This document shows positions 1 through 7,410 of a DNA stretch of 64,000 bases, piece after piece. Below the pieces are notes generated by a model. It searched no databases, was not told where the DNA came from, and saw only the letters and a program-made list of their open reading frames with translations. Every line of letters starts with the position of its first letter. Position 1 is the first letter of the stretch. The position numbers were made by a program, and so were the translations under genes. The stretch comes from RPQK01 sp041946865 (GTDB lineage: Bacteria; Acidobacteriota; UBA6911; RPQK01), in NCBI GenBank assembly GCA_041946865.1, contig JBHGBF010000001.1, forward strand, positions 1-64,000. The letters run 5' to 3'.

Positions 1-82
1 GGGGCATGCTGAACTCCAAAGGCGCCTGCCGCTTCGCTCGCAGAAAACTGAGCGGTTACGGCACTACAAACTTCGAGGCTGA

Positions 83-544
83 CCCGAACTGATCACCGGA
101 ACGCCCGCATATCTGGCGCCCGAAGCAGCCCTGGGTGATGCCGACGTTGATTCAAGAGCCGACATCTACTCCATGGGCTGCACCGCGTATTGGCTTCTGA
201 CCGGGGCCCCGGTTTTCGAGGGGAGACCCATGGAAGTCATCCTCAAGCAGGTGAATGAGGCGCCCGTCCGACCCTCGGAACGCTACCCGGGGCTCTCGGT
301 TATCCTTGCATTAGAGGAGATCGTCCTGGAGTGCCTCGAGAAAGATCCCGCGAGGCGTCCCCAGTCGGCTGCCGCGGTGGCCAAACGACTGCGCGGGATG
401 CAACTGCCCGATCCCTGGACGTTTGAAAAAGCCGCAGTCTGGTGGGAGGAGTACGACCCAGTTGCAGAGACGCAAGGCCAGGCCGACCTCCTGACCGAAG
501 AGACGATCCCGAACCGAGACAAAACCCACGTTAGTGCCTTCTAG
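83..544 (+). CDS. Serine/threonine protein kinase, C-terminal fragment (5' part missing or frameshifted)
   Basis: This is the C-terminal lobe of a eukaryotic-type Ser/Thr kinase. The frame holds GTPAYLAPE (activation segment end and APE motif), then DSRADIYSMGCTAYWLLTG (subdomain IX) and CLEKDPARRPQSA (subdomain XI, invariant Arg). A short tail with a Trp-Trp pair follows, of a kind I associate with acidobacterial kinases. The frame is closed by a TGA at 80-82, just before the APE region, where a kinase domain must be continuous. The other two forward frames also carry stops within the first 90 bases, and none shows a clear DFG motif. The frame at position 3 reads NSKGACR where DFGxxR would be expected. 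The only ATG, at 173, would start the protein inside the catalytic domain. Either a frameshift or sequence error lies near 80-90, or this is a decaying gene. It cannot be an active kinase as read. Confidence 0.7.
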   Translation, partial: PELITGTPAYLAPEAALGDADVDSRADIYSMGCTAYWLLTGAPVFEGRPMEVILKQVNEAPVRPSERYPGLSVILALEEIVLECLEKDPARRPQSAAAVAKRLRGMQLPDPWTFEKAAVWWEEYDPVAETQGQADLLTEETIPNRDKTHVSAF

Positions 545-795
545 CCTGGGCGGGATAGAATCGGGGAACTCCCGCAGGCAGCGCTTCTGAAGCGGCGTAA
601 GCATGCCTTCCGGGCGCGTCTTAAGGCGACTCCCGCTTCGCTGTGCGCCGCGTGGGGTTCGCAAATTGGCTATTCCTTTGCGCAAACTGGCGTTGCCTGG
701 TCTCGGGCGTTGTAGTAACACTTTGAGGCTGCGTGCGCGGGTCCGCATGCGACTCCAGTTCCGGCGCTCGCTCCGCGGACTCCAGGAGAACGACC

Positions 796-3700
796 ATGAT
801 TCCTTTTGCTTTCCGACGACGCTGGTTCTTCGCGGGACTGATTTTGACAGGCGTCTTAGTCATGCCCGCTTTCGGCCAATCCCAAGCCCGAGCCTGGGAA
901 GAACCGCTGGTCCTTCCCACTTACGCGGTGAATGCGCCTGACCACAATCCGAGGTTCTATTCAGGGCGCGCTTACCAGGGCGCTCAAGGACGCGTCTACC
1001 CTTACGCCATGATCGACGATCTGACCGACAATCGGGTGGAGAAGACATACAGGGCGGTCTACCTCGAAAACGAATACATCAAGGTCTGCATTCTCCCGGA
1101 GCTTGGAGGCCGCGTGCTTTCCGCCGTGGACAAGACCAACAACTACGACTTCTTTTACAAGCAGACGGTGATCAAGCCTGCGCTGATCGGCATGATCGGG
1201 GCGTGGATCTCCGGCGGGATCGAATGGAACTTCCCGCATCATCACCGTCCGAGCGTGTTCATGCCGGTGGACTACACCTTCGAGAACCATCCTGACGGGA
1301 GTGCCACGGTCTGGGTCGGAGAGATGGAAATCCGGCATCGCATGCGCTGGACGGTAGGGCTCACTATCTATCCCGGGAAGTCTTACCTCGAGGCCACCTT
1401 ACGGCCGATCAACCGCACGCCTTTCGTCCAGAGTTTTCTGTTTTTTGCGAACGCCGGGACGCACGCCAATGAGAACTATCAGGTCTTCTTTCCCCCCAGC
1501 ACCGAATACGTGACTTACCACGGCAAGAACCAGTTCACGGAATGGCCGGTCACCCACGCCGTTTTCAACGAGATCGACTACCGGCAGGGCGTCGACCTGA
1601 GCTGGTGGAAAAACCATCCCGAATGGACCTCGATGTTTGCCTGGAATTACCAGGACGACTTTTTCGCAGGCTACGACCACGGGAAGCAGGCCGGCACGGT
1701 CAGCGTGGCGAACCACCATGTGGCCCCGGGCAAGAAGTTCTGGGAGTGGAGCGCAGGGACCCGCGGCGTCCTGTGGGACCAGATCCTGACTGAAAAGGAC
1801 GGTCCGGAGCTCGAGCTGATGACCGGGGCCTATTCCGACAATCAGCCGGACTACAGCTGGCTTCAGCCGCTTGAATCGAAAATTGTCCGGCTCTACTGGT
1901 TTCCGATCCGCCGGCTTGGCGGCGTCAAGTATGCCAACCTCGAAGGCGCCCTGAACTTCGAGCTCAGACCGAACGGCAAGGCCAGAATTGCGGTCAACAC
2001 GGTGGCGGCTCATCAGGGCGCAATCGTTTCCCTGAGAGCCGGGGAACCGATCCTCTTTTCCCGCAGGACCGAAGTCAGTCCGGGCCAGCCGTTCCTGGCG
2101 GAAGTCGATGTGCCTGCCGGGATCCCAGCGGAAACGATGAGGGTTTCTGTGACGGACGCTCAGGGGAGGGAACTCCTCGCTTACCAGGAGAAGAAGAAGC
2201 CGGGTGAGCCAATGCCGGATCCGGTCACCCCCCCTGCGTCTCCGAGCGAGATCAAGACGGTGGAGGAGCTGTACTACGCGGGGCTGCGCCTCGAGCAGTT
2301 CTTCAATCCGGCCCTCGAGCCCGATGCGTACTACCAGGAAGCTTTGAGACGGGACCCGGAAGACTCCCGGGTCAACCTGGCCCTTGGAATCCGGAATTTC
2401 AAGCGCGGGTTGTTTGAAGACGCCGAGCAAAAATTCCGGACGGCGCTCAGACGCCCGACTCACAACCTCACCAGCCCGCGTGACGGAGAAGCGCTTTATT
2501 ACCTCGGCCTGGTTCTCCGCTTTCAAGGAAAGGACCGCGAGGCCGTCGAGCCGCTCTTCAAGTCCACCTGGAGTTTCGCCTTTCATTCGCCGGCCTACCA
2601 CCAACTAGCGGAAATCAGCGCCCGAGAAGGCAATCTTGAAGAGGCGCTCGACCACGTCAATCGCGCCTTGGCGACTAACCAGTGGAGCGGAAAGACCGCG
2701 GATCTGAAGGCGGCGCTGCTGCGGCGTGCCGGAAAACCGGCCCAGGCCATCGACATCACGAACACGGTTTTGCGGGACGATCCGTTGGACTTCTTTGCCG
2801 GTTATGAGAACTACCTGGCCCAAAAGGCCGTGAACAGCCCGGATGCCGGCGGCCAGCTCAAGAAGCTGCAGACCTTGATGCGTGGTGAAGTCCAGTCCTA
2901 CCTCGAACTGGCTGTCGACTACGGGCATGCCGGGTTTTGGGACGAAGCGATTGCGGTCCTTTCGCTGCTTCCCAGGTCCGGATCTCAGGAGCCGGCCGGT
3001 GCCGCCATGGTGGACTACTATCTCGGACATTTCTGGGGAAAGAAGGGGGACCGGGCAAAGCAGCTCGAGCTTTTCAGGAAGGCCGCCCAAGACGACCCGC
3101 GGTTTGTCTTTCCCTTCCGGTTGGAGTCAATAGCCGTCCTGAAAGAGGCGCAGGAGGTTAATCCGCGAGACGCCCGGGCGCCTTACTATCTCGGCAACCT
3201 GCTGTTTGACGAGCAGCCGGCGGCCGCCCTGAAGGAATGGGAGCGATCGCGTGCGCTTGATCCGGCCTTTGCGACTGTCCATCGCAATCTGGCCATCGCC
3301 TATCAGCAGGTCGAGCGGGACATCCCGAAGGCGGTTGCCAGCATGGAAAAAGCGGTTGAGCTTGACCCGGCCGATGCGCGGCTGTTTTACGAGGTGGATG
3401 TGCTCTATGAGAGGGCGGGAACGGCGCACTCCAAGCGGATCGAGATTCTGGAAAAGAACCGTGCGACGGTCGACAAACGGGATGATTCGGCCTCACGTCT
3501 GGTCCTGCTTTATGTTCAGACGGGCAGATACGACGAAGCCGCGCGGCTGCTGGCCGAGCGTCACTTTAACGTCTGGGAAGGCAGCCTGGGGCTGCGCGGG
3601 GCGTACGAAGATGTCTATCTGCTGAAGGGGCTGTCGCGCTTCCGTGCTCGGGACTATCGGGGTGCGCTGGCCAACTACGAGAAGGCCCTCGAATTCCCCT

Positions 3701-4167
3701 TGAATCTCGAGAATGCCTGGCCGTACCGAGGCGGCCGGATGCCCGTCATCTACTACTTCATCGGCACTGCCCACGAGGCCCTGGTCGAGAACCAGAAAGC
3801 CAAGGAAGCCTACACCCAGGCGGTCGAGGCGAAACAGCGGGAGGAGTGGTCCGACCTCAGGTATTACGAGGCCATGGCGCTTAAGAAGCTGGGGGCGCTG
3901 GACAAGGCAGAAAGCCTTCTCGCCGGTCTCATGAGCTTTGCCTCGATCGAGCCCGGCTCCGGGGTGGACTTCTTCTCCAAGTTTGGTGAGCGCGAGCCGC
4001 TGAACGTCAGGCAAGCCCGTCTTCATTACCTGCGCGGCCTCGTTCACCAGGGGCGGGGGAATACGGCCGGCGCAAAATCCGAGTTTGAGAAAGCCCTGGC
4101 CCTGGACATCAACCAGCTGTGGGCGCGAGTGGGCCTGGAGGAGGCAGCCGGTTCAGGGTCGGAGTGA
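796..4167 (+). CDS. Secreted DUF5107 / tetratricopeptide-repeat protein
   Basis: The product is about 1,123 residues. I chose the ATG at 796 because an AGGAGA ribosome site lies just upstream and a signal peptide follows directly (basic FRRRWFF, hydrophobic stretch, then AFGQ). A GTG 63 bases upstream is open but would bury the signal. Residues ~40-390 form the DUF5107-type beta-rich domain, with LPELGGRV, FPHHH and GIEWNFP, which resembles sugar-mutarotase-like folds. Residues ~500-1100 are tetratricopeptide repeats (for example ALYYLGLVLRFQGKDREAVEPLF and APYYLGNLLF). DUF5107-TPR proteins occur in Acidobacteriota, Bacteroidota and Planctomycetota and are often near carbohydrate metabolism genes; their activity is not established. 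It stands alone and converges with the ABC operon. The family call is confident; carbohydrate binding is inference. Confidence 0.85.
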   Translation: MIPFAFRRRWFFAGLILTGVLVMPAFGQSQARAWEEPLVLPTYAVNAPDHNPRFYSGRAYQGAQGRVYPYAMIDDLTDNRVEKTYRAVYLENEYIKVCILPELGGRVLSAVDKTNNYDFFYKQTVIKPALIGMIGAWISGGIEWNFPHHHRPSVFMPVDYTFENHPDGSATVWVGEMEIRHRMRWTVGLTIYPGKSYLEATLRPINRTPFVQSFLFFANAGTHANENYQVFFPPSTEYVTYHGKNQFTEWPVTHAVFNEIDYRQGVDLSWWKNHPEWTSMFAWNYQDDFFAGYDHGKQAGTVSVANHHVAPGKKFWEWSAGTRGVLWDQILTEKDGPELELMTGAYSDNQPDYSWLQPLESKIVRLYWFPIRRLGGVKYANLEGALNFELRPNGKARIAVNTVAAHQGAIVSLRAGEPILFSRRTEVSPGQPFLAEVDVPAGIPAETMRVSVTDAQGRELLAYQEKKKPGEPMPDPVTPPASPSEIKTVEELYYAGLRLEQFFNPALEPDAYYQEALRRDPEDSRVNLALGIRNFKRGLFEDAEQKFRTALRRPTHNLTSPRDGEALYYLGLVLRFQGKDREAVEPLFKSTWSFAFHSPAYHQLAEISAREGNLEEALDHVNRALATNQWSGKTADLKAALLRRAGKPAQAIDITNTVLRDDPLDFFAGYENYLAQKAVNSPDAGGQLKKLQTLMRGEVQSYLELAVDYGHAGFWDEAIAVLSLLPRSGSQEPAGAAMVDYYLGHFWGKKGDRAKQLELFRKAAQDDPRFVFPFRLESIAVLKEAQEVNPRDARAPYYLGNLLFDEQPAAALKEWERSRALDPAFATVHRNLAIAYQQVERDIPKAVASMEKAVELDPADARLFYEVDVLYERAGTAHSKRIEILEKNRATVDKRDDSASRLVLLYVQTGRYDEAARLLAERHFNVWEGSLGLRGAYEDVYLLKGLSRFRARDYRGALANYEKALEFPLNLENAWPYRGGRMPVIYYFIGTAHEALVENQKAKEAYTQAVEAKQREEWSDLRYYEAMALKKLGALDKAESLLAGLMSFASIEPGSGVDFFSKFGEREPLNVRQARLHYLRGLVHQGRGNTAGAKSEFEKALALDINQLWARVGLEEAAGSGSE

Positions 4168-4173
4168 GGGGCC

Positions 4174-4203
4174 CTGATTATAATCAGCCCGCGGGGGCCC
4201 CGC
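4174..4203. terminator. Two palindromes between convergent genes
   Basis: A perfect 14-bp palindrome (CTGATTATAATCAG, 4174-4187) is followed by a GC-rich dyad (GCGGGG-G-CCCCGC, 4191-4203). They lie in the gap between the DUF5107-TPR gene and the oppositely transcribed ABC ATPase gene. There is no clear T-tract, so a standard intrinsic terminator is not proven. The AT-rich palindrome could instead be a protein-binding site. Confidence 0.35.
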
Positions 4204-4332
4204 CCCCAGGCGGAGTTTCCCGAGCAGCCGGCAAACTTAATCGTGGTTCTGCGGTCCGGAAAACCCCGCCTGCCGGCGAAACAAACAGAATGTGGCCTTG
4301 CCGTTAGAGCTTCTTGGGAGGCTTCAGGACCA

Positions 4333-5145
4333 TCAGATGTACGCCCGGCTGAGGATCTCGGCAGCCGTCGGGTCGATCTGCTCCTTGCGGCGGACCTCGT
4401 CAAAGAGCGCGAGCAGGTCATTAGCCCGAAGGCGGCGCTTCTCGTCCCCCCGGAAGTCATAGATGACCTTCCCCTTGTTCATCATGATCAGGCGGTCTCC
4501 CAGGTTGACGGCCTGCTGCATGGAGTGTGTCACCATCAGGGTCGTAAGGTGGTCCTTCTCGATGACCTGCTCGGTCAGCTCGATAACCTTCTTGGCGGTT
4601 TTCGGATCCAGCGCCGCGGTGTGCTCGTCAAGCAGCAAAAGCTTTGGCTTCAGCCAGGACGCCATAAGCAGCGTGAGGGCCTGGCGCTGTCCTCCGGACA
4701 AGAGCCCGATCACGTTACTCAAACGATCCTCGAGCCCCATGTTCAGCTCGCGGATGCGTGCCTTGAATTCCTCGACTGCCTGCGAGCTGACCGCCCAGCC
4801 AAGCCCCCGCTTCTTTCCCCGAAGAGCCGCCAGCGCCAGATTCTCGGCAATTGACATGTCGGGGGCGGTGCCGCTGAAGGGGTTCTGAAAAACTCGGCCG
4901 ATATAGCGGGCGCGCTGGTGCTCGGACCATCGAGTGACGTCCTTTCCGTCCAGGATAATCTGACCCGAGTTTACGGCCACAGCGCCGGCAACGGCGTTGA
5001 GCATGGTCGACTTGCCTGACCCGTTCGTCCCGAGGACGGCCACAAAGCTGCCCTCTTCGATGGTGAAGCTGACTCCCTGGAGAGCCCTCACTTCATCCGG
5101 CGTATCCGGGTTGAATGTCTTATAGATGTCGCGGACCTCAAGCAT
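4333..5145 (-). CDS. ABC transporter ATP-binding protein
   Basis: The 270-residue ATPase subunit energises the import system encoded by this minus-strand operon. Visible motifs are Walker A (GTNGSGKST, residues 39-47), a Q-loop (FQNPF), the ABC signature (LSGGQRQA), Walker B with catalytic Glu (LLLLDEHTA) and the switch His (VTHSM). The sequence type matches ATPases paired with PF04392 binding proteins and PF02653 permeases, sometimes annotated as TrpX/TrpY/TrpZ-like or amino-acid/nucleoside uptake systems. The substrate cannot be read from this subunit. Its ATG overlaps the end of the permease gene by 8 bases, so the two are translationally coupled. It is the last gene of the operon. Confidence 0.9.
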   Translation of the reverse strand: MLEVRDIYKTFNPDTPDEVRALQGVSFTIEEGSFVAVLGTNGSGKSTMLNAVAGAVAVNSGQIILDGKDVTRWSEHQRARYIGRVFQNPFSGTAPDMSIAENLALAALRGKKRGLGWAVSSQAVEEFKARIRELNMGLEDRLSNVIGLLSGGQRQALTLLMASWLKPKLLLLDEHTAALDPKTAKKVIELTEQVIEKDHLTTLMVTHSMQQAVNLGDRLIMMNKGKVIYDFRGDEKRRLRANDLLALFDEVRRKEQIDPTAAEILSRAYI

Positions 5146-6067
5146 GGGCCTTCCTTTCCTTGATGCGCAGCCGGGAGAGAAGCCCCGGTAGAATCAGGGC
5201 GGCGAAAACGAACACGGCCGTAATCAGTTTCAAATCGTTCGGATTCATGCCCCACCGCAGAGCAATCGCCACGAGCAGGCGAAACAGGACCGACCCCATG
5301 ATGGTTCCGGTAATCAGAAGCCCGACCGTCTTCACTCCCACCAGGCTTTCCCCGATGATCAGGCTGGCGATACCCCATACCAGCATCCCCAGGCCCATCT
5401 GGACGTCGGCAAAGCCCTGATACTGCGCCAGCAGGGCGCCGGCCAGGGCGATGATCGCGTTCGCCAGCGCCAGTCCGCAGACGATCATCAGGTTCGTGTT
5501 CACGCCGAGCGCTCGAATCATTTGCGGATTGTTCCCGGTCGCGCGCATCGCTGTCCCGAGGTTCGTCCTGAAGAACAGAAACAGGACCAGCCCTACGGCC
5601 ACGGCAATCAGGAAGGAAAAGAGGACCACGGCCAGGTCCGTGCCCGCCACCGTCCAGCCGGCAATCCGGAGCGACTCGCCGAGAAAGCGCTTGCCGAAAT
5701 CTTCGGCGTAGGAAGCGACGGTTCTCTCGGAGAGCAACGGGACGTTGCTGCGTCCCATGATATGCAGATTTACGGAATACAAAGCCGTCATGACCAGGAT
5801 TCCGGACAGCAACTCGTTGATGCGGAAACGGGTGTGGAGAATGCCTGTTATGGCCCCTGCCAGCAACCCGGCCAGTCCGGCCAGCAGGGTAGCGGTCACG
5901 GGGTTGACCTGATTAACCAGCAGAGAGGCAGCCACGGCGGCGCCGAGCGTCACCGATCCCTCGGTCGTAATATCCGGAAAACTGAACACCCGAAAACTGA
6001 CGTAAACGCCAAGAGCGAGCAGAGACAGGATAAATCCTATGGTCAGAGCTCCTATTAACACCGTCAT
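5138..6067 (-). CDS. ABC transporter permease (branched-chain amino acid/LivH-like family)
   Basis: The 309-residue polytopic inner-membrane protein has eight or nine hydrophobic segments. The conserved cytoplasmic stretch of PF02653 permeases is present (FRTNLGTAMRATGNNPQMIRALG), as is GESLVGVKT near the end. The chosen ATG at 6067 has a strong GGGAGGTG ribosome site, and its ATGA overlaps the stop codon of the STAS gene. An upstream in-frame start would extend into the STAS gene with no ribosome site. Together with the downstream ATPase and the upstream binding protein it forms a complete importer. The family resembles permeases for tryptophan/tyrosine, nucleosides or simple organics; the substrate is unknown. 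Confidence 0.9.
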   Translation of the reverse strand: MTVLIGALTIGFILSLLALGVYVSFRVFSFPDITTEGSVTLGAAVAASLLVNQVNPVTATLLAGLAGLLAGAITGILHTRFRINELLSGILVMTALYSVNLHIMGRSNVPLLSERTVASYAEDFGKRFLGESLRIAGWTVAGTDLAVVLFSFLIAVAVGLVLFLFFRTNLGTAMRATGNNPQMIRALGVNTNLMIVCGLALANAIIALAGALLAQYQGFADVQMGLGMLVWGIASLIIGESLVGVKTVGLLITGTIMGSVLFRLLVAIALRWGMNPNDLKLITAVFVFAALILPGLLSRLRIKERKAHA

Positions 6068-7323
6068 CCTGCACCTCCCTTTTCCTGGACGAGCTCTGAA
6101 ACCGGGCCTATCCAACACGTACCGCGGCTGAATTCGCTCTCGCCCACGCCCACGATATCGCGGTCATCATTGAGCAGGTGAAGGACGCTCAGAATCTGGC
6201 CGGCCTCAAAAAGCGTTCTGGCGATCTCATCCAGTTGGTCAATTCCTTTCTTGAGCGGACGATAGGGGAATACGGCCGTGTGAAAATGACCGTTGAGAGG
6301 GCTTCCCGGGGAAAGACTCCTCGTCAGGGCCGCCAGCGGGCCGTTCGACTGGCGGGTCAGCACTCCTGCCGCCAATATCAGGTGGCGCGAAAAGGCCCTT
6401 TCGGTCGTGAAGTTCATGCAATCGCGGACCTGAGGGAAGGCAAACGGAGAGGTTCCCGGCGAAACCGCGAAGGGGGAGCGGGTCAAGGCGGCCCCGACCA
6501 GCCCGGTTGCCTCCGCCACCATCACGATTCCGAGTGGATCGGCCGGCGCAACCTCACCGGCCAGGCTCATCAGTTCGCTCAGCGCCACCCCGGTTGTCCC
6601 CTCGACCGACTCGAATCGGAGCTGGTGTGTCATTGTCCCCTCAAAAGACAGGGCGTAGAGGACGTTTATCTGAGGAACCAGGGAGCCAGTCTGCAAGAGA
6701 TAGTCGGGATGATTGGTTCCGTCCGTTGGAAGATAGGCGGCGCAGCCGGCCAGTGCCAGGAATTCGCCGAAGCGGTTCCGGCAGTCCTGGAAGCCCTGCC
6801 CAATCGCACCCAGTCCAAAACCGAAACGTCCGGATGGGTAGCTCTGGATCTTGCAGTCCTGCTCGGAGTAGCCGGCCCGGTGCAGGGGGCTCGGGTCGCC
6901 GGTCAGCAGACCTTTCAAGCCTCCCCTGCCAAGCGCAAACCAGGAACCAACGATGTTTCCCCGGCGGATTTCGGTCCCCCTGTCCTCAGCGCCCTCCGCG
7001 CCGGATTGGGGCACCCGGCACAGCAGTTGCGCCAGGCCGACCATTTCAAGGACCGCGACCACGTCCGAGGAGGGCTGCTCGACCGAAAGGCTCCCATTCA
7101 GTCCCGCCAGTTCCTTATAGAACTGCATCAGGACCCTGACTCCGGCGGAGCTGATGAAGCGCACGCCGGCCAGATTCAGCGTAATCCGGTACCGGCCGCG
7201 GTGAATCTCCTCGGTCAGAACCGAGCTGAGCTGATGTGACCAATACGAATCAATGCGGCCGGATAGCGTTAGCAGAAGTCCGTTCGCTAAATCGGACCGC
7301 TTGATCTCAAGTGAGTCTGGCAT
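6064..7323 (-). CDS. STAS-domain protein with unrecognised C-terminal domain, inside ABC operon
   Basis: The product has about 419 residues. Residues 1-~110 form a STAS (anti-sigma-antagonist-like) domain: a beta strand LLLTLSGRID, then ITLNLAGVRFISSAGVRVLMQF. The last carries the FISSAG motif whose serine is phosphorylated in SpoIIAA/RsbV proteins. The remaining ~300 residues, which are Gly/Ala-rich and soluble-looking, match no family I can name. I chose the ATG at 7323 because GGGAGG lies a few bases upstream; an ATG four codons earlier lacks that site. It sits between the binding protein and the permease and overlaps the permease by ATGA. It therefore probably regulates or senses the transporter, for example by partner switching. 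No cognate anti-sigma kinase is visible nearby. Confidence 0.75.
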   Translation of the reverse strand: MPDSLEIKRSDLANGLLLTLSGRIDSYWSHQLSSVLTEEIHRGRYRITLNLAGVRFISSAGVRVLMQFYKELAGLNGSLSVEQPSSDVVAVLEMVGLAQLLCRVPQSGAEGAEDRGTEIRRGNIVGSWFALGRGGLKGLLTGDPSPLHRAGYSEQDCKIQSYPSGRFGFGLGAIGQGFQDCRNRFGEFLALAGCAAYLPTDGTNHPDYLLQTGSLVPQINVLYALSFEGTMTHQLRFESVEGTTGVALSELMSLAGEVAPADPLGIVMVAEATGLVGAALTRSPFAVSPGTSPFAFPQVRDCMNFTTERAFSRHLILAAGVLTRQSNGPLAALTRSLSPGSPLNGHFHTAVFPYRPLKKGIDQLDEIARTLFEAGQILSVLHLLNDDRDIVGVGESEFSRGTCWIGPVSELVQEKGGAG

Positions 7324-7410
7324 TAGTCCTCCCATACCCTTCGCCGCTCCTGAGGCGCGCAGGGTCCGCCTGCGGCCGTTTGCCCGGCGCCGTCCCGGAG
7401 CGCGAGTGAG

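Noticed and set aside
1399..2604. A 401-codon open frame on the minus strand opposite the DUF5107-TPR gene
   Set aside because: It mirrors the codon pattern of the high-GC plus-strand gene, has an odd composition and no family motif. The plus-strand protein has clear domains across the same bases.
4243..4854. A 203-codon plus-strand frame overlapping the ABC ATPase gene
   Set aside because: It is antisense to the conserved ATPase motifs and has no ribosome site or known domain.
6178..7239. A 353-codon plus-strand frame opposite the STAS gene
   Set aside because: Composition is typical of an antisense shadow (Arg/Gly/Gln-rich). The minus-strand STAS gene fits the operon and has a recognisable domain.
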